This document shows positions 26,034 to 34,737 of a stretch of DNA of 64,000 bases, piece by piece (positions within the stretch are counted from its first letter, which is position 1; each line of letters starts with the position of its first letter). Source of the DNA: Litoribacter ruber. GTDB lineage: Bacteria > Bacteroidota > Bacteroidia > Cytophagales > Cyclobacteriaceae. Below the pieces are notes generated by a model. The model was not told the DNA's origin. It saw only the letters and a list, made by a program, of their open reading frames with translations, and made no database searches. The stretch is taken from contig NZ_JAHBGI010000008.1 of NCBI RefSeq assembly GCF_018500185.1, positions 62,001-126,000 of the forward strand, read 5' to 3'. A program made the position numbers and the translations under genes.

Positions 26034-28496
26034 ATGATCAAACCACTTCCCCAGCCCTTGCTCCTTTCCGTGGTGGAAGGTAAAGTCATCCTTCAAGGTG
26101 AAACCTTCGATATTGACCATATCGTCACGGATACCCGAAAAATCACGGCAAGCCATAATTCCCTTTTCATCGCCCTCGCAGGCCCCCATTATAATGCTGT
26201 ACATTACCTAGCCGAGGCATATGAGAAAGGGATCAGGATGTTTTTGATTCAAGAGGAACCAACTGACACTTCGAGCTTAAAGGAAGCCACCTTAATTCTA
26301 GTCAAGTCAACCCTAAAAGCCCTCCAACAGATCGCTGCCTATCAGCGGAGACATTTCAAAGGACGGGTAATTTCCCTCACCGGCTCCAATGGAAAAACTA
26401 TTGTTAAGGAATGGTTGAGCCAGATTTTGGGCGAAAAATATTTTCATTATAAAAGCCCAAAAAGCTTCAACAGCCAAGTGGGGGTCCCCCTATCTATTAT
26501 GGGAATCAAGGAAGGGCATAAATTGGCTATCTTGGAAGCAGGAATTTCCAAGCCAGAGGAGATGGAAAATCTCGAGACTATCATCAAGCCCAACTTGGTA
26601 ATTTTCACTAACCTGGGTTCCGCCCATGCGGAAGGATTTGAGAGCAAATCCCAAAAGTTGAAAGAAAAAGCCAAGCTTGCCAAAAATGCGGATTTTATTA
26701 TATATCGAAAAGAACATGCAGAGGTAGCCCACTTTCTGGAGGGCAATTTTGCGGATGCCAACTTGATCTGTTGGTCGGATAGTGTGGGAGTAGATTATTG
26801 CCTTACGGTAAAGCAGCAGGATGAGCAATCCAAGATTGTTTTGTTACAACCCAACCTCCAGATGTTTACTTTCACGGTACTTTTCAGCGATCAGGCAAGC
26901 CTTGAAAATATCCGCCATGTGATAGCAGCAGCCTTGTCGCTCGGCATGACTCCTCCGGAAATACAGAAGGGACTGCAAAACCTCCGGCCGCTGGATATGC
27001 GCATGTCAATCAAGCAAGGGATAAATGATTGCACACTCATAGACGACACCTACAGCAACGACCTAGAAGGCCTAAAAGTCTCCTTGGAATTTATGCAGCT
27101 GCAGCGGCCAAAAAGACGTAGAGTTTTAATTCTCTCCGACTTTCTCCAAACCAATCAAGCAGATACCTACGCCGCAGCCGCCGATCTCATACAACAACAT
27201 AGAGTGGATAAAGTCTATGCGATTGGGGAGCGGATTACCCATTTGCGGGATTATGAGGATTTGAACTGCATTTTTTTCAAAGACACAGGGGATTTTTTGG
27301 AAAACCTTTCTCTAGAAGATTTCCGACAAGATCTCATACTGATAACCGGAGCTAGGAAATTCCAGCTGGAAAGGATTATCCACCAATTGGAACAGAAAGT
27401 TCATGGCACGTCCTTGGAAATCAACCTGAATGCGTTAGCCCACAATTTTCATTATTACAAAAGGCAACTTCATCCCCACACCAAGGTCATGGTGATGGTG
27501 AAGGCGTTTGCCTATGGGGGCGGTTCGGCCGAAATTGCCAATATGCTCGAGCAGGTAAAGGCTGACTATCTGGCCGTGGCTTATACGGATGAGGGCATTT
27601 ACCTCCGGAACCATGGCATCACCCTTCCCATCATGGTACTCAACCCTTCTCCGGAATCCTTTCCCCTTCTTTTCACCCATCAGCTCGAACCTGTGGTCTA
27701 CAGCTTTTCAATGCTTCAGCAGTTGGGGGCTTTTATGGAGGATAAGGAAAGTGCTATAAACATTCACTTGGATTGTGATACAGGCATGCACCGTTTGGGC
27801 TTCATGGAAAATGAGGTAGATCAACTGAATGGCTTTTTGATGCAGCACCCGAATTTGAGAGTGGCCAGCATCTACACCCATTTGGTGGGAGCCGATGACG
27901 ATCATTTCAAGACATTTTCCCAAAACCAGCTGGATACCTTTTCCAGAATGGCTGAGCAAATTTGCTCAACACTGCCCGACCGTCCCTTATTGCATGCCCT
28001 TAATTCTGCTGGAATCATTAATTTCCCACAAAGCCAGTTTGATATGGTCAGGCTGGGAATTGGGCTATATGGAGTGGAAGTCACAGGTAAGCATGAACCC
28101 CAACTGCTAGCCATTAGTACGCTGAGAACGACGGTTTCCCAAATTAAAACCTTGCCCGAAGGAAGTACGGTTGGCTATAGCCGAAAAGGCCAAATGCCCA
28201 ATGGAGGCCGAATTGCCACTTTGGCTATTGGGTATGCAGATGGCTATGATCGGAGATTTAGCAACGGCAAAGGGCATGTTCTAATTAACGGTCAAATGGC
28301 CCCTGTGATAGGTAATGTGTGTATGGACATGACCATGGTAGACATCACCGGTCTGGAAGTCAAAGAAGGCGACCAAGCGGTAATATACGGCGAAGGCATC
28401 TCTCTCAAGGAACTGGCAACTTCCATCGGTACGATTCCCTATGAATTGCTAACCAATATCAGCAGCAGGGTAAGAAGGGTGTATTATTCTGAATAA
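26034..28496 (+). CDS. murF-alr: Bifunctional MurF ligase / alanine racemase
   Basis: 820 residues, two enzymes fused. Residues 1 to about 455 are a Mur ligase with the P loop LTGSNGKT (K121), the central motif AILEAGISKPEEM and IDDTYSNDLEGLK, the MurF layout that adds D-Ala-D-Ala to UDP-MurNAc-tripeptide. Residues 458-820 are a PLP alanine racemase with lysine K490 in VMVKAFAYGGG and tyrosine Y715 in VGYSRKG, plus IGYADGYDR and NVCMDMTMVD. The fusion couples making D-Ala with using D-Ala-D-Ala (Ddl is separate). Such fusions are typical of Bacteroidota. Both active sites look intact. It ends at a hairpin shared with the convergent AsmA-family gene. Confidence 0.93.
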   Translation: MIKPLPQPLLLSVVEGKVILQGETFDIDHIVTDTRKITASHNSLFIALAGPHYNAVHYLAEAYEKGIRMFLIQEEPTDTSSLKEATLILVKSTLKALQQIAAYQRRHFKGRVISLTGSNGKTIVKEWLSQILGEKYFHYKSPKSFNSQVGVPLSIMGIKEGHKLAILEAGISKPEEMENLETIIKPNLVIFTNLGSAHAEGFESKSQKLKEKAKLAKNADFIIYRKEHAEVAHFLEGNFADANLICWSDSVGVDYCLTVKQQDEQSKIVLLQPNLQMFTFTVLFSDQASLENIRHVIAAALSLGMTPPEIQKGLQNLRPLDMRMSIKQGINDCTLIDDTYSNDLEGLKVSLEFMQLQRPKRRRVLILSDFLQTNQADTYAAAADLIQQHRVDKVYAIGERITHLRDYEDLNCIFFKDTGDFLENLSLEDFRQDLILITGARKFQLERIIHQLEQKVHGTSLEINLNALAHNFHYYKRQLHPHTKVMVMVKAFAYGGGSAEIANMLEQVKADYLAVAYTDEGIYLRNHGITLPIMVLNPSPESFPLLFTHQLEPVVYSFSMLQQLGAFMEDKESAINIHLDCDTGMHRLGFMENEVDQLNGFLMQHPNLRVASIYTHLVGADDDHFKTFSQNQLDTFSRMAEQICSTLPDRPLLHALNSAGIINFPQSQFDMVRLGIGLYGVEVTGKHEPQLLAISTLRTTVSQIKTLPEGSTVGYSRKGQMPNGGRIATLAIGYADGYDRRFSNGKGHVLINGQMAPVIGNVCMDMTMVDITGLEVKEGDQAVIYGEGISLKELATSIGTIPYELLTNISSRVRRVYYSE

Positions 28497-28497
28497 A

Positions 28498-28524
28498 CGA
28501 TAGGTCTATGGATTAGACCTATCG
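28498..28524. terminator. Hairpin between convergent murF-alr and AsmA-family genes
   Basis: An 11-bp perfect stem, CGATAGGTCTA (28498-28508) with TAGACCTATCG (28514-28524), around a 5-nt loop. It overlaps the stop codon of the minus-strand gene. A weak T-rich stretch follows on the plus strand (28531-28536). Confidence 0.65.
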
Positions 28525-31500
28525 CTTGTATCTTTTTTGGCGGGGGAAATATTTCCGAGCCCTCTCCTCAAAAGGTTTTTTGCCTCATTGGCCGCTTTGT
28601 TTTTGGCTTCCTCCACTTGGCGGTCGGCCTCACGACGTACGCTGTCTCGGGCCATATCGGCTTTTTGCTTCAGTTCGTTTTTGAGGCTATCCTCCTTGGC
28701 TCTGTATTGTTCTACCACATCAGCTTGCACCTGCTGAATCTGATCCTCCACACGCCCCCTTTCTGCGTCCACTCGTGAGCGAACGGCTTGGGTAAGGAGA
28801 TTCTCAATACTATTCCCCCCAGCCAAGTTAAATCTAGGGTTTTGGTAAGAACCACCGAGATTTATGGCCACCGGAATTATAGTTGACTCAGCACCGGCAC
28901 CGGCACCTGAAATGGTTGAAAGCAAATTGTTCACCTGCCCACCAAAACGTCCTGCAGGAACCTTCATGTTCAAAAGGTAATTAATAGTCCCGTCAAAACC
29001 TGTGCTTCCCTCTATGCTGGTTTCATAATCCCACAACCTCACAGTAAAAGGACTCACCAACAGTCGACCGTCCTCAATCTTAGTACTCAACACTACATCA
29101 CGGAAATTAATGGATTGGGTATCTCTCAATTGCGTCAAAGATGTAATCCCCTGAATCAGTCTGCTATCCTCCACAGCGGCTTGAATAATTTTAATCAAAC
29201 CGCTGCCATCCAAGCTGGACAGTACCGGCATCATATTAGGCCCAAGGTCGCCACTCAGGGCAAAATTAGTATTGAAATTTCCTTTTACATTTTGGGCTAT
29301 GGGAGCAAAGGCCTGCACCGTGTTGAGGGAGGCAAAGGCTTCCTGAATGCTAACAGCATCAACCTTGAAATTCATGTCAAAAGATGGGGCTTTGATATCC
29401 CGTGAATCGTAGGTACCATTAAAAGTCACTTGGCCACCTAGTGTCTGCGTGGCCACGTCCTGAAGAGAAAGCACCCCGTCCCTAAGGGCCATCCTCCCAC
29501 GGGCATTTTGCAGGACCAAATTATCATACAATACCTCATCAACTGCCACCGTCATGGCAAAATCTATATTTCTCGGCAATTCGATTACCGACAAAGAAGC
29601 AGTATCCTGCGTTTCATCGTCTCCAGTCATCCATTCATTGACATCAAATTTTGGCGACTTGATATCCAATTGTCCCTTCAGCACCTGATCCTGACTCATG
29701 GCATAAGCGATATAATTGCTCAAGCTACCAGAGGCAGTCACGGGGCTCTGACCTAGCCTTGCGTCAAAGTTTCGTAGGTTGATACTGTTAGGGGAAAAAT
29801 CTGCTTTGGCATTTTTGATCCGCACACCTTGTGGAAGGTCCAGATCAGTATAATATAGATTCATGATTTCCACATCTCCACGTGTATCCACACGGTCATA
29901 TCGCCCGGCTTCTACATCGACATACCTTCCTTTGGTATCAATATCCGCGCGGATCTTACCTTCCATGATTACATTTTCCATTGGGAAAATAGCCATCATT
30001 TTACCCAAATCCACGGTCCCATGCAGGCTACCATCCCAATTGAGTTGCTTAAGATGGGACACTTTCATGTTGCCACTAATAGACTCGCCCTCTAGATCAA
30101 AACCAAACTGGCTAATATCGACCTGCAAGTCATCCATGTTCCCGGTATTGTTAACAATACTGGTGTGCACCTGGAGGTTTTCGATAGGTGCAGGATATTC
30201 AGCGTTTCTCACAAAGCCATTTCTTAAGTTCATCGTCGCATTGATGGCGGGGATTCTATTAGAGGCACTGTCGTATCTCCCCTTGGCAGTGGCATCCACG
30301 GATAAGGTTCCGCGAAGCTCTGTCCCTTCGATTGGGAAGATACTGGTCAGCTCCTCCAGGTTAAGAGAGCCTTTTAGCTGCCCATCCATATCATAAGTCC
30401 TCAAGTTATCCACAGCCAAACGGCCTGAAACGGGATTCTGGCCAAAATTCATCCTAAATACAGGAATCTGGACTTGTGTGTTATCCACATCGGAGGTGCT
30501 ATTCCTTACCAGCATTTCCATATTCACATCGCTGACAGGCCGTGGAAGATCTGGGTATTGAAACATCCCATCCTCGACTTTTAGCGACATTTCAAAGGAT
30601 GGCATATTCTGCTCATCATAAACACCTCGCACAAATCCCGCAAAATCCATGGTGCCTGAGGTCTGCAAACCTTGGAAATTCTCATTATAAATACCGGGAA
30701 CAAGTGAAAGTATGCTTCTAAAGGAATTATCCTTTCCCCCAAATGCCAAATCCATTTCAATGGCATCGGTAGGCATGGCCAGCCAGCCGGTCATATCAAA
30801 ATTAAAATCATTGAGCCGGAAATCACCATCTGAGAAGGCAAACCTCATCTGGTTCATATCCACATTGATCTTCGTATCACCTTTGAACCTCTTATGCTGG
30901 AGGTAATTTACCCCCTCATAATCCACTCTTACGATATCTGCACGGGCATCCGCATACAAGTCATAAACATCAAGGGTGAAATCCCCCTCCCCGTCCATGT
31001 CCACATTGGCCAAAGCCATAAAGAAGTCCCTTTCCCGATCATCATACACGAAGTTCAGGTCTTTTACCTCAATTAGGTTGATGCCCATCCGGAACTCCGA
31101 CGGCTCGGCGATAGCTTCATCACCGGTATCCACGGCGATATCATAATTAGCCCTGCCATCTTCCAGCACCTTAATGTACATGGAACCTCCCAGAAGGTGT
31201 ATGCCGCTTAACTCAGGATAATCATCGAAAAGTACCGAACGCAGATTGACATCAACCTGCAGGGAATTGAGGTGCATCAAGGTGTCGTTTTCGAAGGGTT
31301 CATTGCCCCGAATGCCAAACTCCCTAATTGTCGCGCTTACATTGGGAAAGCGACGGAGCAAGCTAAGGCTTACCTTGTCGTAGTCATAGTAAACCTGGGC
31401 ATTTACAGAGGCCGCAATTTCCTGGTCTATGCGTGCAAGGATTTTATCTTTAAAGAAAAAGGGAATGGCAATCAAAACCAGAATGATGAATAAAAAAATA

Positions 31501-31529
31501 CTTCCTGTAATTATGAGTGCTTTTTTCAT
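28506..31529 (-). CDS. Large AsmA-family membrane-anchored protein
   Basis: 1,007 residues. One N-terminal membrane segment (about 4-27) is followed by the AsmA start pattern (NAQVYYDYDKVSLSLLRRFPN, then IREFGIRG). A long periplasmic repeat of beta strands with DISQFGFDLEGESISGNMKV-like segments follows, with an AsmA C-terminal-like region around residues 760-900. Known AsmA/TamB-type proteins form long hydrophobic grooves thought to move phospholipids between the membranes; the role here is inferred. Unusual is a highly charged helical tail (about 915-990, KEDSLKNELKQKADMARDS type) after the beta domain, predicted coiled coil. It is followed by a terminator hairpin shared with murF-alr. Confidence 0.82.
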   Translation of the reverse strand: MKKALIITGSIFLFIILVLIAIPFFFKDKILARIDQEIAASVNAQVYYDYDKVSLSLLRRFPNVSATIREFGIRGNEPFENDTLMHLNSLQVDVNLRSVLFDDYPELSGIHLLGGSMYIKVLEDGRANYDIAVDTGDEAIAEPSEFRMGINLIEVKDLNFVYDDRERDFFMALANVDMDGEGDFTLDVYDLYADARADIVRVDYEGVNYLQHKRFKGDTKINVDMNQMRFAFSDGDFRLNDFNFDMTGWLAMPTDAIEMDLAFGGKDNSFRSILSLVPGIYNENFQGLQTSGTMDFAGFVRGVYDEQNMPSFEMSLKVEDGMFQYPDLPRPVSDVNMEMLVRNSTSDVDNTQVQIPVFRMNFGQNPVSGRLAVDNLRTYDMDGQLKGSLNLEELTSIFPIEGTELRGTLSVDATAKGRYDSASNRIPAINATMNLRNGFVRNAEYPAPIENLQVHTSIVNNTGNMDDLQVDISQFGFDLEGESISGNMKVSHLKQLNWDGSLHGTVDLGKMMAIFPMENVIMEGKIRADIDTKGRYVDVEAGRYDRVDTRGDVEIMNLYYTDLDLPQGVRIKNAKADFSPNSINLRNFDARLGQSPVTASGSLSNYIAYAMSQDQVLKGQLDIKSPKFDVNEWMTGDDETQDTASLSVIELPRNIDFAMTVAVDEVLYDNLVLQNARGRMALRDGVLSLQDVATQTLGGQVTFNGTYDSRDIKAPSFDMNFKVDAVSIQEAFASLNTVQAFAPIAQNVKGNFNTNFALSGDLGPNMMPVLSSLDGSGLIKIIQAAVEDSRLIQGITSLTQLRDTQSINFRDVVLSTKIEDGRLLVSPFTVRLWDYETSIEGSTGFDGTINYLLNMKVPAGRFGGQVNNLLSTISGAGAGAESTIIPVAINLGGSYQNPRFNLAGGNSIENLLTQAVRSRVDAERGRVEDQIQQVQADVVEQYRAKEDSLKNELKQKADMARDSVRREADRQVEEAKNKAANEAKNLLRRGLGNISPAKKDTSDRSNP

Positions 31530-31587
31530 GAGAACACGTGTAGTTTAAGGGATTATCGCCAAAAAGAGGCCAACATCTATAACGTAA

Positions 31588-31616
31588 AAAGCCTTCCAGA
31601 TGATTTGGAAGGCTTT
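31588..31616 (-). terminator. Terminator of the Rossmann oxidoreductase gene
   Basis: AAAGCCTTCCA (31588-31598) pairs perfectly with TGGAAGGCTTT (31606-31616). Read on the minus strand the stem is followed by five T. It separates the gene at 31638 from the AsmA-family gene. Confidence 0.85.
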
Positions 31617-31637
31617 AATATTTTCAATGCTGCGAGC

Positions 31638-32252
31638 TTATACAGACATTAATTTGAAGTGATAATCTGATGAACTGTTTTTTACATGAGTAATTTCTTT
31701 TCTCAGGTGATAAAACGCCTCCAACAAGAACGCATTCTGAAGTTTTCCGGCATCAATAGCCTTGAAACCGATGAGTTCGATAAGCTTTTTCACCCTTGTT
31801 TTTTCATTTTCACAGTCGCCGCAGAAGTAAGTTTCCTTCAACAGCTCCAATGGATCTGATTTTGGGTAATCCAATCCGAGGTTGTTAAAAGCTTTATATA
31901 TCTTCTGATGGCCGGCAGTCTGCTGAATGTAGGTAGTGTTGCATCCAAGATCCGGGCAATACTGTCCGTTGGTGCAATCGATAATGATTTTTTCTGAATT
32001 GTTGGAGTTGTTGAGGCAGGAAACTATTTTGGGTAAGTACTCATTTTCGCAGCATAACATTACTACATCGGCACTTTCTATAGCTTGGCAATATCCAAAG
32101 AGCTTGTCTTTCTGCATTTCAAGAATCTTCCATTCTATCTGCTTTGGCTCAAACTCGTCCCGCACACCGAAAATAACATCCACACCTCGGGACATATATT
32201 TGTTCCCTAATGTTACGGCTAATTTCGTTCCTCCTATTATTGCTAATTTCAT
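31638..32252 (-). CDS. NADP-binding oxidoreductase (F420-reductase-like Rossmann protein)
   Basis: 204 residues. MKLAIIGGTKLAVTLGNKY is a dinucleotide-binding start of the type seen in the NADP-dependent F420 oxidoreductase family, although the usual GxGxxG is GGTKLA. ADVVMLCCENEYLPKIV, KIIIDCTNG and IYKAFNNLG follow the strand/helix order of this family, and FCGDCENEKTRVKKLIELIGF matches its C-terminal part. The substrate is unknown. F420 use is not implied, since many bacteria without F420 carry this fold. The protein is rich in Cys (C54, C67, C68 and others), uncommon for the family. It is a single-gene unit with its own terminator. Confidence 0.7.
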   Translation of the reverse strand: MKLAIIGGTKLAVTLGNKYMSRGVDVIFGVRDEFEPKQIEWKILEMQKDKLFGYCQAIESADVVMLCCENEYLPKIVSCLNNSNNSEKIIIDCTNGQYCPDLGCNTTYIQQTAGHQKIYKAFNNLGLDYPKSDPLELLKETYFCGDCENEKTRVKKLIELIGFKAIDAGKLQNAFLLEAFYHLRKEITHVKNSSSDYHFKLMSV

Positions 32253-32495
32253 TCTAATCTAGTTTAGTAAATTTAACTAAGCTCTATTGGTTAACGCTGT
32301 CTTTTGAGTATTGTGTTATTAGGTGAATAAAAACCTCAAAGATTTTTTTGCTACTGCCTCATAGCCTTTTCGTTAATCTTCTGAAATGTAGCGAAATACA
32401 CCAATAATACCAAATTAATTACCGATAAAATGGTTAAAATATAGCACAATACAATTAATCATTCAAGAAATCCTTAATTTTGCCTGTGAAATACC

Positions 32496-33293
32496 TTAGG
32501 ATTTTTTGAAGATTTTGATCTCTTCCAACATTTCTTCGTGAATATTGCCATTGCTGGCTATGATATTTCTTCCAAACACATGATTGGAACCTCCGTCAAA
32601 ATCAGTCACTTTACCCCCAGCTTCTGACACAATGATCGCTCCTCCGGCCACATCATACGAGTTGAGGTTATACTCAAAATAGCCCTCCACACGTCCACAC
32701 GCTACATAGCACAAATCCATAGCGGCACTACCCAATCTACGCACCCCGTGGGTCTTCTTCATCATGTTGGCCAATAAAGCCAAATACCTTTCCATCAATC
32801 CAAAATCGTAATAGGGAAAGCCCGTAGCCACCAGGCTGTCTTCCAAAGTAGGCGCCTTAGAAACCTTTATAGGTTTACCGTTGCAGAAAGCGCCCCCGCC
32901 CTTTTGGGCATAAAAGCACTCATCCCGATTTATTTCATATACCACACCTATCTGTAGCTCATTCTTGTGGATAAGCGCTATACTTACAGCGTACACAGGG
33001 ATGCCATGGACAAAATTGGTAGTGCCATCCAGAGGATCTATGATCCAACTGTAGGCCTCCCCATTGCTTTCTGCAGTTCCCTCCTCGGTAATGAAACCAG
33101 CTTCAGGCAAAATTTGGCTCAAGTTATCCACAATTATCTTTTCGGCCTGCTTATCCACATAGGATACCAAATCATTGAAACCCTTGTGTTCTACTTTATC
33201 CACATTAAAACTTTCGCTTTCCTGCCGGATAAACTCACCGGCCTTTTTAGCTGTTTCTTTTGTTCTTTCTAAAATGACATTGAAGTCTAACAT
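32496..33293 (-). CDS. suhB: Inositol monophosphatase family protein
   Basis: 265 residues. Metal and phosphate motifs of the family are present: the glutamate in FITEEGTAES, IIDPLDGTTNFVHG (metal site DPLDGT), and NSYDVAGGAIIVSEAGG with the conserved aspartate near the C-terminus. The enzyme would remove phosphate from inositol-1-phosphate or related sugars in a magnesium-dependent reaction; SuhB-like members also affect ribosome synthesis in some bacteria. It overlaps the upstream rsmI stop codon by one base (TAATG), so translation is coupled. Substrate specificity cannot be read from sequence. Confidence 0.88.
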   Translation of the reverse strand: MLDFNVILERTKETAKKAGEFIRQESESFNVDKVEHKGFNDLVSYVDKQAEKIIVDNLSQILPEAGFITEEGTAESNGEAYSWIIDPLDGTTNFVHGIPVYAVSIALIHKNELQIGVVYEINRDECFYAQKGGGAFCNGKPIKVSKAPTLEDSLVATGFPYYDFGLMERYLALLANMMKKTHGVRRLGSAAMDLCYVACGRVEGYFEYNLNSYDVAGGAIIVSEAGGKVTDFDGGSNHVFGRNIIASNGNIHEEMLEEIKIFKKS

Positions 33294-33988
33294 TATGCTT
33301 TGGGGTTTTTTCCAGCCACAGTAAGTACAATTTCTCCCTTGATGGGATGCTGGGTGTAATACGCTATTACTTCATCCAATGAGCCAGCGATGTTCTCCTC
33401 AAACATTTTGGTAAGCTCCCGGGAAACACAGGCCTGCCTATCACCACCAAACGCTTCCTTGAACTGCTCCAGTGTCTTCATGAGCCTGTGAGGTGACTCA
33501 TAGAAGATCATCGTGCGCTGTTCCTCGATAAGCGCCTCAATGCGGGTCTTTCTACCCTTCTTATGGGGAAGGAAGCCTTCAAACACAAAACGGTCGTTAG
33601 GCAGTCCAGAATTGACCAAAGCGGGAACGAATGCTGTAGCTCCGGGCAGGCAGTTAACCACAAGGCCTGCTTCCCTAGCGGCCCTTACCAGCAAAAACCC
33701 CGGGTCGGAGATAGCAGGCGTGCCCGCATCACTGACCAAGGCCAATTGCTGGCCCTGTCTCATCCTATCAATCAGCTTTTCTACAGTCTTGTGTTCATTG
33801 AAAATGTGATAGCTTTGAAAAGGTCTTTGTATTTCAAAATGCTTTAATAACTTCCCCGTAGTGCGGGTATCCTCTGCCAGGATAAGATCCACAGATTTCA
33901 GCACATCCAATGCGCGTAAGGTGATATCCTGGAGATTGCCAATGGGGGTAGGGACCAAATAGAGGTCAGGCCTGGTAGCTTCACTCAT
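33293..33988 (-). CDS. rsmI: 16S rRNA (cytidine-1402 2'-O)-methyltransferase
   Basis: 231 residues, a little shorter than E. coli RsmI because the C-terminal tail is reduced. LYLVPTPIGNLQDITLRA at the start, LILAEDTRTTGKLL, ALVSDAGTPAISDPGFLLV and FYESPHRLMKTL are the diagnostic motifs of this SAM-dependent tetrapyrrole-methylase fold. It methylates C1402 in the decoding centre of 16S rRNA. It lies 2 bp after the pterin dehydratase gene and overlaps the IMPase start by one base, so it is in the middle of a four-gene unit. Confidence 0.92.
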   Translation of the reverse strand: MSEATRPDLYLVPTPIGNLQDITLRALDVLKSVDLILAEDTRTTGKLLKHFEIQRPFQSYHIFNEHKTVEKLIDRMRQGQQLALVSDAGTPAISDPGFLLVRAAREAGLVVNCLPGATAFVPALVNSGLPNDRFVFEGFLPHKKGRKTRIEALIEEQRTMIFYESPHRLMKTLEQFKEAFGGDRQACVSRELTKMFEENIAGSLDEVIAYYTQHPIKGEIVLTVAGKNPKA

Positions 33989-33990
33989 AC

Positions 33991-34218
33991 TTAAAGCTTA
34001 TCGATGGCCTCAGCCAATTTGCGGTCCTTGTCAGTTACAGTATTGCCGGCATCATGAGTAGTCAGCTCTATATCCACTTTGTTATATACATTGCTCCAAT
34101 TGGGATGGTGCTGATGCTGCTCGGCCAAAAATGCCACTCGGGTCATAAAAGCAAACGCTTCCTGAAAATCCTTGAATTCAAAACTCTTTCTTAATCTGTT
34201 GTTTTCTTCAGCCCACAT
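33991..34218 (-). CDS. Pterin-4a-carbinolamine dehydratase family protein
   Basis: 75 residues from an ATG at 34218; a longer frame to 34296 would run into the upstream gene and has no family similarity. [21 protein letters not shown] and the motif EQHQHHPNW followed by [21 protein letters not shown] cover the whole PCD domain, with the catalytic histidine region intact. The family dehydrates 4a-hydroxytetrahydropterin and in bacteria supports pterin-dependent phenylalanine hydroxylase. No such hydroxylase is in the window. It is 20 bp downstream of the DUF493 gene. Confidence 0.85.
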   Translation of the reverse strand: MWAEENNRLRKSFEFKDFQEAFAFMTRVAFLAEQHQHHPNWSNVYNKVDIELTTHDAGNTVTDKDRKLAEAIDKL

Positions 34219-34237
34219 AGGTTTACATTTTTTTAGG

Positions 34238-34504
34238 TTAAAGTGAAATAACTCCCTCAATGGATGAGGCTCTCTCATACACTTCCAGCACAGCATCGCT
34301 GCTAGGCATCATGGCCTTGATCGTGGCGCTCACATAGGTCCCCTTGGTGGATTCCTTTACCGTCATGTCACAATTGGGTAGCAAGGCCGCTATCTCATCC
34401 TGTCTGCCGTTAGGAAGGATAAATTTAAACATATAAATGGAAGGAAAGTTGGTTTGAGCCTCCAGCTTTTCCTTAAAACTCTCCTTATCAAATTTCTTCT
34501 GCAT
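34238..34504 (-). CDS. DUF493 (YbeD-like) small protein
   Basis: 88 residues. The pattern [19 protein letters not shown], then [29 protein letters not shown], fits the ACT-like ferredoxin fold of the YbeD/DUF493 family. The molecular function is not established; the fold resembles small-molecule binding domains. It is the first gene of the unit DUF493, pterin dehydratase, rsmI, IMPase on the minus strand. Confidence 0.8.
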   Translation of the reverse strand: MQKKFDKESFKEKLEAQTNFPSIYMFKFILPNGRQDEIAALLPNCDMTVKESTKGTYVSATIKAMMPSSDAVLEVYERASSIEGVISL

Positions 34505-34589
34505 GTTTTCTTTAATTAATAAATGTACTAATCTGCATTTATCCCAGCTACCACGTGCTAACTTTACTTATCACTTTTATGAATGTTTC

Positions 34590-34639
34590 TCCGCGAAGGA
34601 GCTCTGTGCAACTCCTCTGTGCCCCTTTTTTCCGCGAAG
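34590..34639. repeat. Short interspersed direct repeats
   Basis: TCCGCGAAG occurs at 34590-34598 and 34631-34639, with CTCTGTGC at 34602-34609 and 34615-34622 between them. This CTCTGTG-type text is non-coding and sits in the 233-bp gap between DUF493 and the ppiD terminator. It looks like a decayed copy of an intergenic repeat. Confidence 0.35.
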
Positions 34640-34683
34640 CCGTCCCCTCATAACGCCCTGGCTTCCAAATAAAATCCCACCAA

Positions 34684-34716
34684 CAAAAAAATCCCACCCT
34701 CAGCAAGAGGATGGGA
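34684..34716 (-). terminator. Terminator of ppiD
   Basis: TCCCACCCTC (34692-34701) pairs with GAGGATGGGA (34707-34716) with one wobble over a 5-nt loop. On the minus strand it is followed by seven T. It ends the coaX-to-ppiD cluster. Confidence 0.85.
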
Positions 34717-34737
34717 CTTAGTATATGTAGGATTCTC

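Noticed and set aside
32473-32481. TAATTTTG on the plus strand near the end of the IMPase gene
   Set aside because: It matches the promoter box, but no plus-strand gene follows; the downstream sequence is the minus-strand IMPase.
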